From Streptomyces sp. LHD-70 (lineage in GTDB: Bacteria > Actinomycetota > Actinomycetes > Streptomycetales > Streptomycetaceae): 64,000 nucleotides of DNA. The position numbers and the translations under genes were made by a program. The stretch covers positions 124,001 to 188,000 of the forward strand of contig NZ_JAVIFW010000005.1 in assembly GCF_031157275.1 (NCBI RefSeq), written 5' to 3'. Below the pieces are notes generated by a model. It searched no databases. It had not been told where the DNA came from and was given only the letters and a program-made list of their open reading frames with translations. Of this stretch, positions 9,429-17,166 are shown in pieces; the first letter of the stretch is position 1; each line of letters starts with the position of its first letter.

Positions 9429-9530
9429 CTGGGGGTACCTCCCGGCCGGAGGCTGGGGGAGCTTGAGGACGAGGCCGCAGGCCGAAAGGGGAAGCGGGGT
9501 CCGGGGGCGCAGCCCCTGGGGGTGCCGAGC
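9429..9530. repeat. Streptomyces-type intergenic hairpin elements
   Basis: The 435-bp gap between glpF and gylR (9125-9559) contains, besides the operator boxes, a GGGGGTACCTCCC/GGAGGCTGGGGGAG element (9430-9461) and a GGGGGCGCAGCCCC hairpin (about 9500-9515). Similar GC-rich stems recur in Streptomyces intergenic regions, as I recall. They may terminate gylR transcription. No open frame here looks coding. Confidence 0.5.
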
Positions 9531-9559
9531 CCCGGACGACGGTGCGGGTACGAGCCCGG

Positions 9560-10324
9560 CTAGAAACGCCCCGCGCCCAGATCCCGGGAGACGGCACGGG
9601 CGCAGTCACGTACAGCCGCGACCAGCTCCGACCGCAGCTCACCACCCGCACAGACCCGCTCAACCGCACCCGTGACACCCACCGCGCCGACCGGCATCCG
9701 GCGCCGGTCGTGGATCGGCGCCGCCACCGAGGCCACGCCCTCCCACGTCTCCTCGACGTCGTCGGCCCAGCCGCGCGCCCGCGTCAGGTCGAGGGTCCCC
9801 TCGAACGCGTCGAGCGCGGTGACCGTACGCGGAGTGAAGTCCTTGCGCTCGGCCTCGACGGCCTCGCTGTGCGCCACCGGGTCGTACGCGGAGAGGACCT
9901 TGCCGAGGGCCGTGGAGTGCAGCGGCTGCATCGCGCCGACCTCAAGGACCTGGCGGCTGTCGTCCGGCCGGAAGACGTGGTGCACGATCAGGACGCCCTG
10001 CTGGTGCAGCACGCCCAGGTAGACGCTCTCGCCGCTGGAGCGGGCCAGGTCGTCCGCCCAGACCAGGGCGCGGGCGCGCAGCTCGTGCACGTCCAGGTAG
10101 CTGTTGCCCAGGCGCAGCAGTTCCGCGCCCAGCTGGTAGCGCCCGGAGGCGGCGTCCTGCTCGACGAAGCCCTCCTGCTGGAGGGTGCGCAGGATGCCGT
10201 GCGCTGTGCCCTTGGCGAGGCCGAGCGAGGAGGCGATGTCGGAGAGGCCGAGGCGTCGCTCGCCGCCCGCGAGCAGGCGCAGCATGGCCGCCGCGCGCTC
10301 GAGCGACTGGATGTTCTTCGCCAT
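9560..10324 (-). CDS. gylR: Glycerol operon repressor, IclR family
   Basis: 254 residues starting MAKNIQSLERAAAMLRLLAG, which I recognise as GylR, the repressor of the Streptomyces glycerol operon and of its own gene. A winged helix (residues about 5-65, LSDIASSLGLAKGTAHGIL) is followed by the IclR effector domain (HSTALGKVLSAY; GVASVAAPIHDRRRMPVGAVG). I chose ATG 10324 by similarity; the frame is open for 28 more codons, and the purine-rich AGGGAAGG lies rather far upstream. It is codirectional with glpFKD and divergent from metH. Two operator-like boxes overlap its promoter, consistent with autoregulation relieved by glycerol or glycerol 3-phosphate. Confidence 0.95.
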   Translation of the reverse strand: MAKNIQSLERAAAMLRLLAGGERRLGLSDIASSLGLAKGTAHGILRTLQQEGFVEQDAASGRYQLGAELLRLGNSYLDVHELRARALVWADDLARSSGESVYLGVLHQQGVLIVHHVFRPDDSRQVLEVGAMQPLHSTALGKVLSAYDPVAHSEAVEAERKDFTPRTVTALDAFEGTLDLTRARGWADDVEETWEGVASVAAPIHDRRRMPVGAVGVTGAVERVCAGGELRSELVAAVRDCARAVSRDLGAGRF

Positions 10325-10388
10325 CGCGTCGGCTGCCTTCCCTCTGTCGGGGCGTACGTCCGCCCGGTCCATCCGTCGGTTCATGCCC

Positions 10389-10427
10389 TGTTCGGCAATG
10401 CTGAACACTATCGGCCCATGCCGAACT
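10389..10427. promoter_or_regulatory. Probable GylR autoregulatory operators
   Basis: TGTTCGGCAATGCTGAACA (10389-10407) is a nearly perfect 19-bp dyad. A second related box, TATCGGCCCATGCCGAACT, follows at 10409-10427, 20 bp centre to centre. A -10-like TAGTGT on the minus strand (10405-10410) lies between them. The remaining part of the 351-bp gylR-metH gap shows no recognisable riboswitch. Confidence 0.65.
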
Positions 10428-10675
10428 TGTCCTAACCCGTGACGCGGTCTTCTGCCGTTCCGCGTGCGGTGGTTGTGGGCGTGTCGCCCGCGAGATTGTG
10501 CCTGTAGCCGGATCCGGGCCCCGCGCCGGGTGTACTCGAACGCGACCTGGCAAGGTCGCTGTCTGCCAGCTGGACGCCCTTCACAGAGGGGGTGGCCTCC
10601 CGGCTACCCTGGCGGCGTGCGGCTTCCGCCGGTAGCCGCAAAGCCGACAGCCGTCGCACTCCAGGGAGATCGTCC

Positions 10676-13600
10676 ATGGCCTCGCAGCCGACCCCCGTAC
10701 TCACCAGCGCCGCCCGAGCGGACGCCTTGCGTGCCGCCCTCGCCTCCCGTGTGGTGGTGGCCGACGGAGCGATGGGCACCATGCTCCAGGCACAGGACCC
10801 CTCGATGGAGGACTTCCAGCAGCTCGAGGGCTGCAACGAGGTCCTCAACATCACCCGGCCCGACATCGTCCAGTCGGTGCACGCCGAGTACTTCGCGGTC
10901 GGTGTGGACTGCGTCGAGACCAACACGTTCGGCGCGAATTTCGCGGCCCTCGCCGAGTACGACATTCCCGAGCGGGTCTTCGAGCTGTCCGAGTCGGGCG
11001 CCCGCATCGCCCGCGAGGTCGCCGACGAGTACACCGAGTCCACAGGGCAGCAGCGCTGGGTCCTCGGCTCGATGGGCCCCGGCACCAAGCTCCCCACCCT
11101 CGGCCACGCCCCGTACGTGAAGCTGCGCGACGCCTACCAGCAGAACGCCGAGGGCATGATCGCGGGCGGCGCCGACGCCCTCCTGGTGGAGACCACCCAG
11201 GACCTGCTGCAGACCAAGGCCGCGATCCTCGGCGCCCGCCGCGCCCTCGACGCCACCGGCGCCAACCTGCCGGTCATCTGCTCGGTCACCGTCGAGACGA
11301 CCGGCACGATGCTCCTCGGCTCCGAGATCGGTGCCGCGCTTACGGCCCTGGAGCCGCTGGGCATCGACATGATCGGCCTCAACTGCGCCACCGGCCCGGC
11401 CGAGATGAGCGAGCACCTGCGCTACCTCGCCCGCCACTCCACGGTCCCGATCGCCTGCATGCCCAACGCGGGCCTGCCCGTCCTCGGCAAGGACGGCGCG
11501 CACTACCCGCTGTCCGCCGAGGAGCTGGCCGACGCCCAGGAGACCTTCGTCGGCGAGTACGGCCTGTCCCTGGTCGGCGGCTGCTGCGGTACGACGCCGG
11601 AGCATCTGCGCCAGGTGGTGGAGCGGGTGCGGGACTTGACGCCGACGGTGCGTGAGCCGCAGCCCGAGCCGGGCGCCGCTTCTCTCTATCAGACGGTGCC
11701 GTTCCGTCAGGACACGTCGTACATGGCGATCGGTGAGCGGACGAACGCGAACGGGTCGAAGAAGTTCCGTGAGGCGATGCTGGACGGCCGCTGGGACGAC
11801 TGTGTGGAGATGGCGCGGGACCAGATCCGTGAGGGCGCGCACATGCTGGATCTGTGTGTGGACTATGTCGGCCGGGACGGTGTGGCGGACATGGAGGAGC
11901 TGGCGGGCCGTTTCGCGACCGCGTCCACGCTGCCGATCGTGCTCGACTCGACTGAAGTGCCGGTGATTCAGGCGGGGTTGGAGAAGCTGGGTGGCCGTGC
12001 GGTCATCAACTCGGTGAACTACGAGGACGGTGACGGGCCCGAGTCGCGTTTCGCGAAGGTCACCGAGCTGGCCCGCGAGCATGGTGCGGCGTTGATCGCG
12101 CTGACGATCGACGAGGAGGGCCAGGCCCGCACCGTCGAGAACAAGGTCGCCATCGCCGAGCGGATCATCGACGACCTCACCGGTAACTGGGGCATCCGTG
12201 AGTCGGACATCCTCATCGACACGTTGACGTTCACGATCTGCACGGGGCAGGAGGAGTCCCGTAAGGACGGTGTCGCCACGATCGAGGCGATCCGGGAGTT
12301 GAAGCGCCGCCGCCCGGACGTGCAGACCACGCTCGGCCTGTCGAACATCTCTTTCGGTCTGAACCCGGCCGCGCGGATCCTGCTCAACTCGGTGTTCCTG
12401 GACGAGTGCACCAAGGCGGGTCTGGACTCGGCGATTGTGCACGCCTCGAAGATCCTGCCGATCGCCCGCTTCGACGAGGAGCAGGTCACCACGGCCCTGG
12501 ATCTGATCTATGACCGTCGCAGCGAGGGTTACGACCCGCTGCAGAAGCTGATGGCGTTGTTCGAGGGCGCGACGGCGAAGTCGTTGAAGGCGGGCAAGGC
12601 GGAGGAGCTGGCCGCGCTGCCGCTGGAGGAGCGGCTCAAGCGGCGGATCATCGACGGTGAGAAGAACGGCCTGCAGGCCGACCTCGATGAGGCGCTGCAG
12701 GACACTCCGGCCCTCGACATCGTCAACAACACGCTGCTTGAGGGCATGAAGGTTGTCGGTGAGCTGTTCGGCTCCGGGCAGATGCAGCTGCCGTTCGTGC
12801 TGCAGTCGGCCGAGGTGATGAAGACGGCGGTGGCGCATCTGGAGCCGCACATGGAGAAGTCGGACGCGGAGGGCAAGGGCACCATCGTCCTGGCCACCGT
12901 GCGCGGCGACGTCCATGACATCGGCAAGAACCTCGTCGACATCATCCTGTCCAACAACGGCTACAACGTGGTCAATCTGGGCATCAAGCAGCCGGTCTCC
13001 GCGATCCTGGACGCCGCCGCGGAGCACCGGGCGGACGTGATCGGTATGTCCGGGCTCCTGGTCAAGTCCACGGTGATCATGAAGGAGAACCTGGAGGAGC
13101 TCAACCAGCGCAAGATGGCCGCCGACTTCCCGGTCATCCTGGGCGGCGCCGCCCTCACCCGCGCCTACGTCGAGCAGGACCTCCACGAGATCTACGAGGG
13201 CGAAGTCCGCTACGCCCGCGACGCGTTCGAGGGCCTGCGCCTCATGGACGCCCTCATCGCCGTCAAACGCGGCGTGCCCGGCGCGACCCTGCCCGAACTC
13301 AAGCAGCGCCGCGTCAAGGCCACGTCGAACGCCGTGGTCGAGGAGCGCCCCGACGAGGGCCCCGTGCGCTCGGACGTCTCCGTCGACAACCCGCTGCCCG
13401 AGCCGCCCTTCTGGGGCACCCGCGTCGTCAAGGGCATCCAGCTCAAGGAGTACGCGTCCTGGCTGGACGAGGGCGCGCTGTTCAAGGGCCAGTGGGGCCT
13501 CAAGCAGAACCGCACCGGTGACGGACCCACGTACGAGGAGCTCGTCGAGACCGAGGGCCGCCCGCGGCTGCGCGGCTGGCTCGACCAGCTGCAGACCAAG

Positions 13601-14188
13601 AACCAGCTGGAAGCGGCCGTCGTCTACGGCTACTTCCCGTGTGTGTCCAAGGGCGACGACCTGATCCTGCTCGGCGACGACGGCAACGAGCGCACCCGCT
13701 TCACCTTCCCCCGCCAGCGCCGCGGCCGCCGCCTCTGCCTCGCGGACTTCTTCCGTCCCGAGGAGTCCGGCGAGACCGATGTGGTCGGCCTCCAGGTCGT
13801 CACCGTCGGCTCCAGGATCGGCGAGGCCACCGCCGAGCTGTTCGAGGCCAACTCCTACCGCGACTACCTCGAACTCCACGGGCTGTCCGTGCAGTTGGCC
13901 GAGGCCCTCGCCGAGTACTGGCACGCGCGCGTCCGTTCCGAGCTCGGCTTCGCCGGTGAGGACCCGGCCGCCATCGAGGACATGTTCGACCTCAAGTACC
14001 GCGGCGCGCGCTTCTCCCTCGGCTACGGCGCCTGCCCCGACCTGGAGGACCGCGCGAAGATCGCCGACCTCCTGGAGCCGGGCCGCATCGGCGTCGAGCT
14101 GTCCGAGGAGTTCCAGCTGCACCCCGAGCAGTCCACCGACGCGATCGTGATCCACCACCCGGAGGCGAAGTACTTCAACGCCCGGTAG
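10676..14188 (+). CDS. metH: Cobalamin-dependent methionine synthase
   Basis: Transfers methyl from 5-methyltetrahydrofolate through cobalamin to homocysteine. All four modules are present in 1,170 residues: homocysteine domain with zinc ligands Cys237, Cys303 and Cys304 (GGCCGTTPEH); pterin-binding domain (residues about 350-620, GERTNANGSKKF); cobalamin domain with DVHDIGKN, His747 being the axial cobalt ligand; and the C-terminal AdoMet reactivation domain (SLGYGACPDLEDR). ATG 10676 follows AGGGAGATCGTCC. Third-position usage is mosaic: roughly 11,600-12,880 favours G and T while both flanks favour C. The stop codon lies inside a fourfold 19-20 bp tandem repeat. Confidence 0.97.
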   Translation: MASQPTPVLTSAARADALRAALASRVVVADGAMGTMLQAQDPSMEDFQQLEGCNEVLNITRPDIVQSVHAEYFAVGVDCVETNTFGANFAALAEYDIPERVFELSESGARIAREVADEYTESTGQQRWVLGSMGPGTKLPTLGHAPYVKLRDAYQQNAEGMIAGGADALLVETTQDLLQTKAAILGARRALDATGANLPVICSVTVETTGTMLLGSEIGAALTALEPLGIDMIGLNCATGPAEMSEHLRYLARHSTVPIACMPNAGLPVLGKDGAHYPLSAEELADAQETFVGEYGLSLVGGCCGTTPEHLRQVVERVRDLTPTVREPQPEPGAASLYQTVPFRQDTSYMAIGERTNANGSKKFREAMLDGRWDDCVEMARDQIREGAHMLDLCVDYVGRDGVADMEELAGRFATASTLPIVLDSTEVPVIQAGLEKLGGRAVINSVNYEDGDGPESRFAKVTELAREHGAALIALTIDEEGQARTVENKVAIAERIIDDLTGNWGIRESDILIDTLTFTICTGQEESRKDGVATIEAIRELKRRRPDVQTTLGLSNISFGLNPAARILLNSVFLDECTKAGLDSAIVHASKILPIARFDEEQVTTALDLIYDRRSEGYDPLQKLMALFEGATAKSLKAGKAEELAALPLEERLKRRIIDGEKNGLQADLDEALQDTPALDIVNNTLLEGMKVVGELFGSGQMQLPFVLQSAEVMKTAVAHLEPHMEKSDAEGKGTIVLATVRGDVHDIGKNLVDIILSNNGYNVVNLGIKQPVSAILDAAAEHRADVIGMSGLLVKSTVIMKENLEELNQRKMAADFPVILGGAALTRAYVEQDLHEIYEGEVRYARDAFEGLRLMDALIAVKRGVPGATLPELKQRRVKATSNAVVEERPDEGPVRSDVSVDNPLPEPPFWGTRVVKGIQLKEYASWLDEGALFKGQWGLKQNRTGDGPTYEELVETEGRPRLRGWLDQLQTKNQLEAAVVYGYFPCVSKGDDLILLGDDGNERTRFTFPRQRRGRRLCLADFFRPEESGETDVVGLQVVTVGSRIGEATAELFEANSYRDYLELHGLSVQLAEALAEYWHARVRSELGFAGEDPAAIEDMFDLKYRGARFSLGYGACPDLEDRAKIADLLEPGRIGVELSEEFQLHPEQSTDAIVIHHPEAKYFNAR

Positions 14189-14254
14189 GAACCGGCAACG
14201 CCGGTAGGAACCGGCAACGCCGGTAGGAACCGGCAACGCCCGGTAGGAACCGGT
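14177..14254 (+). repeat. Tandem repeat, four 19-20 bp units, spanning the metH stop codon
   Basis: Unit AACGCCCGGTAGGAACCGGC occurs at 14177-14196, 14197-14215, 14216-14234 and 14235-14254 with one-base length differences. The first unit includes the last metH codons and TAG (14186-14188). Each unit contains a CCGGT/ACCGG inverted repeat, so the transcript could fold into a string of small hairpins. Confidence 0.95.
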
Positions 14255-14312
14255 GGCGGCTTTATAGCGAGGCACTTCGACCAGCGGGGACGTACACTGG
14301 TCGGTCCAGCGC

Positions 14313-14366
14313 AGGCCGGTCGGCGACGGAGCGGGTGAACCTACCCGCGACGCTCCCGACCGGCCT
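14313..14366 (+). promoter_or_regulatory. Structured leader or terminator hairpin before the HAD gene
   Basis: AGGCCGGTCGG (14313-14323) pairs perfectly with 14356-14366, and an inner GCGGGT/ACCCGC pairs as well. A -10-like TACACT lies at 14293-14298, 14 bases upstream, so the hairpin could be a 5' leader of the HAD gene; it could equally end metH transcription. Confidence 0.45.
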
Positions 14367-14393
14367 TCTCGTCCCTTACGGAGGTGTGCCCGG

Positions 14394-15098
14394 ATGACCA
14401 GTACGGTCCCCGTAGTCGGTACCCGAACGGCCGAAGGCTCTGCCCTGCAGGCAGTGCTCCTCGACATGGACGGCACGTTGGTGGACACCGAGGGCTTCTG
14501 GTGGGAGACCGAGGTCGAGGTCTTCGCGAAGCTGGGCCACGCCCTGGACGACTCCTGGCGGCATGTCGTCGTCGGCGGGCCGATGACCCGCAGCGCCGGT
14601 TTCCTCCTGGAGGCCACCGGCGCCGACATCACGCTGCCCGAGCTCACCGTGCTGCTCAACGACGGCTTCGAGGACCGCATCAGCCGCAGCCTCCCGCTGA
14701 TGCCGGGCGCCGCCCGCCTGCTCGCCGAGCTGGCCGCGCAGGACGTACCGACCGCACTGGTCTCCGCCTCCCACCGCCGCATCATCGACCGCGTCCTGGA
14801 CTCCCTCGGCCCGCAGCACTTCGCCCTCACCGTCGCGGGCGACGAGGTCGAGCGCACCAAGCCGCACCCCGAGCCGTACCTCGCCGCCGCCGCAGGGCTC
14901 GACGCCGACCCCTGGCGCTGCGCCGTCGTCGAGGACACCGCCACCGGGGTCGCGTCCGCCGAGGCCGCCGGATGCCGCGTCGTCGCCGTACCGTCGGTCT
15001 CCCCGATCGCGCCCGCAGGGGGCCGTACGGTCGTCTCCTCGCTCGAGGACGTCGACCTTACGTTTCTCCGCGGCCTGGTCCAGTTCCCCATCGGCTGA
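14394..15098 (+). CDS. HAD-superfamily phosphatase, beta-phosphoglucomutase-like
   Basis: 234 residues with all HAD motifs: DMDGTLVDTE (nucleophile Asp24, acid/base Asp26), motif II VSASH, motif III Lys in ERTKPHPEPYL, and motif IV VVEDTATGV. A helical cap follows motif I. Such enzymes dephosphorylate small metabolites; no substrate can be assigned. ATG 14394 follows GGAGGTGTGCCCGG. It lies downstream of metH on the same strand but about 200 bp away behind repeats and a hairpin, so it may have its own promoter. Confidence 0.88.
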   Translation: MTSTVPVVGTRTAEGSALQAVLLDMDGTLVDTEGFWWETEVEVFAKLGHALDDSWRHVVVGGPMTRSAGFLLEATGADITLPELTVLLNDGFEDRISRSLPLMPGAARLLAELAAQDVPTALVSASHRRIIDRVLDSLGPQHFALTVAGDEVERTKPHPEPYLAAAAGLDADPWRCAVVEDTATGVASAEAAGCRVVAVPSVSPIAPAGGRTVVSSLEDVDLTFLRGLVQFPIG

Positions 15099-15463
15099 GG
15101 CGGCATCGGCGGACTGCCCCGGAATGACGGGAGTTCAGCCCGCACGACACATCCGGGCGTGAGCTTTGTCACGTATGTGCCGGTCGACAAGGCTCGCCCG
15201 ATGTGCTGAGGGGCTTACGGGGCAAGGGACTTGCGTGACCTTGTGTCCCGATTCATCGCCGCGTGCACGAAAACTTCCCCGGTTCGGTATTCGGTGCGTC
15301 CACATCCGCTGTCACTGCGTGATTACCGTCCAACTCCGGGCGTCTCCAGCGTTCCTGACAGCGCGGACTAATCTCGTCGCGAGAACATCGCCCTGCCTCC
15401 CGTGCCTCCCCGACCCACCCCTGTCGCGGAGACCGCGGGAATGAACGTTGGAGAAATCCGAGC
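15099..15463. other. 365-bp intergenic region before the binding-protein pair
   Basis: No coding frame is convincing. The region presumably holds the promoter of the two binding-protein genes; a TAATCT hexamer (about 15368) is a weak -10 candidate without a matching -35. I see no repeat or riboswitch. Confidence 0.4.
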
Positions 15464-17071
15464 ATGAACCGCAAGACTCTGGTGCTGCCGGCCGTCATCG
15501 GCCTGCTCGCCCCGGTCCTCGCCGCCTGCGGCGGACCGGACGGCGGCAGCGCGAGCGACGACGCGATCGTCGTCGGCACCACCGACCGGTTCTCGGCCTC
15601 GGGCGACACCCCCGCCCCCTTCGACCCGGCCTACGCGTACGACGCGAGCTCCTGGAACGTACTCCGGCAGACCGTGCAGACCCTGATGCACCTGCCCCGC
15701 GGCGGCGGCGAACCCGAGCCCGAGGCGGCCGAGCGCTGCGGCTTCACCGACAACGGCAACGAGCGCTACGAATGCACGCTCCGCAGCGGCCTGAAGTTCT
15801 CCGACGGCAGCGAGCTGACCGCCGACGACGTCAAGTACTCCATCGAGCGCGTCCTCGCCATCAAGGACAAGAACGGCCCCTCCGGCCTCCTCGCCGACAT
15901 CGACACCGTCGAGACCAGCGGCGAACGCAAGGTGATCTTCCACCTCAAGGCCGCCGACGCCACCTTCCCGTACAAGCTGGCCACCCCCGCCGCCGGCATC
16001 GTCAACCCCGACGCGTACGACGCGAAGGGCCTGCGCAGCGGCTTCGACATCGACGGATCCGGCCCGTACACCCTCAAGACCGAGGTCGAGAAGAACACCG
16101 TGGTGAAGGCCGTCTTCACCAAGAACCCGCACTACAAGGGCAACTTGACGCCCAAGAGCGACAACACCATCGAGCTGCGCCCCTTCGACGACGCCGACTC
16201 CATGGGTGACTCCCTCAAGAGCGGCGACATCGACCTGATGGCCCGCGGCGTCACGCCCGAACAGATCCGCACCCTCTCCGGTGACGCCGACGACCAGATC
16301 GACGTCGTGGAGATGCCCGGCCTGGAGATGCGCTACCTCGGCTTCGACACCGACGCCCCCGCCGTCAGGAACAGGGCCGTCCGCCAGGCCATGGCCCAGC
16401 TCGTCGACCGCGGCGAGATCACCTCCAAGGTGTACGGCACCGCCGCCGAGCCCCTCTACTCCCTCGTCCCGGCCACCATCACCGGACACACCAACTCCTT
16501 CTTCAACGAGTACGGCGACCCCAGCACCGCCAAGGCCCGCGCCCTGCTCGACAAGGCCGGCGTACAGACCCCGGTCGAGCTGACCCTCCACTACACGTCG
16601 GACCACTACGGCCCCGGCACCAAGGAAGAGTTCGAGCTCCTGCAGAAGCAGCTCAACGCCTCCGGCCTCTTCGACGTGGACATCAAGGGCACCGACTGGC
16701 TGAAGTTCCGCCCCAATGAACTCGACGGCGAGTACGCCGTCTACGGCATGGGCTGGTTCCCCGACTTCCCCGACGCCGACAACTTCATCGCCCCGTTCCT
16801 CGACAAGGACAACTTCCTCGCCTCCCCGTACGCGAACAGCAGGATCCGCAACACGCTGATCCCCGAGTCCCGCCAGGAGACCGACCGCCTCTCCGCGGCC
16901 GAGCCCATCGAGGACGTCCAGGACATCGTCGCCCGCGACGTGCCGGTCCTCCCGCTCTGGCAGGGCAAGCAGTACGTCGCCGCGCGCGACGACATCACGG
17001 GCGTCGAATGGGCCCTCAACTCCTCGTCCAACATGCAGCTCTGGGAGTTGGGCCGCGGCGTCGGCGGCTGA
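15464..17071 (+). CDS. Peptide/nickel-type ABC solute-binding lipoprotein (1 of 2)
   Basis: 535 residues of the SBP_bac_5 (DppA/OppA-like) family. The signal peptide ends in a lipobox LAAC with the lipidated Cys22. Family landmarks are LRSGLKFSDGSELTADDVKYSIERV, cut here to SDGSELTADDVKYS, and the C-terminal VLPLWQGKQY. ATG 15464 follows GGAGAAATCCG. The next gene is a paralogue of the same order and length (for example PLYSLVPATITGHT against PLYSIIPSGITAHT), so the two arose by tandem duplication. No permease or ATPase gene is nearby, so the partner transporter must be encoded elsewhere. Confidence 0.9.
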   Translation: MNRKTLVLPAVIGLLAPVLAACGGPDGGSASDDAIVVGTTDRFSASGDTPAPFDPAYAYDASSWNVLRQTVQTLMHLPRGGGEPEPEAAERCGFTDNGNERYECTLRSGLKFSDGSELTADDVKYSIERVLAIKDKNGPSGLLADIDTVETSGERKVIFHLKAADATFPYKLATPAAGIVNPDAYDAKGLRSGFDIDGSGPYTLKTEVEKNTVVKAVFTKNPHYKGNLTPKSDNTIELRPFDDADSMGDSLKSGDIDLMARGVTPEQIRTLSGDADDQIDVVEMPGLEMRYLGFDTDAPAVRNRAVRQAMAQLVDRGEITSKVYGTAAEPLYSLVPATITGHTNSFFNEYGDPSTAKARALLDKAGVQTPVELTLHYTSDHYGPGTKEEFELLQKQLNASGLFDVDIKGTDWLKFRPNELDGEYAVYGMGWFPDFPDADNFIAPFLDKDNFLASPYANSRIRNTLIPESRQETDRLSAAEPIEDVQDIVARDVPVLPLWQGKQYVAARDDITGVEWALNSSSNMQLWELGRGVGG

Positions 17072-17166
17072 CCCCGCAGACCGTGCCCCCGCCAACACCC
17101 CTGTGCACAGCACCAGTTGAACCCGCACCACTCGAACCACTGCGCACCAAAGGAACGAAGAACCAC

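Noticed and set aside
10325..10675. Possible cobalamin, SAM or SAH riboswitch upstream of metH
   Set aside because: I looked for B12-box and SAH-core features and found none; the gap is explained by GylR boxes and promoters. A covariance search would settle it.
10604..15190. Minus-strand open frame of 1,528 codons opposite metH
   Set aside because: It is the antisense shadow of metH and the HAD gene: low-complexity Leu/Arg/Val/His-rich, no domains, and both sense genes are fully supported.
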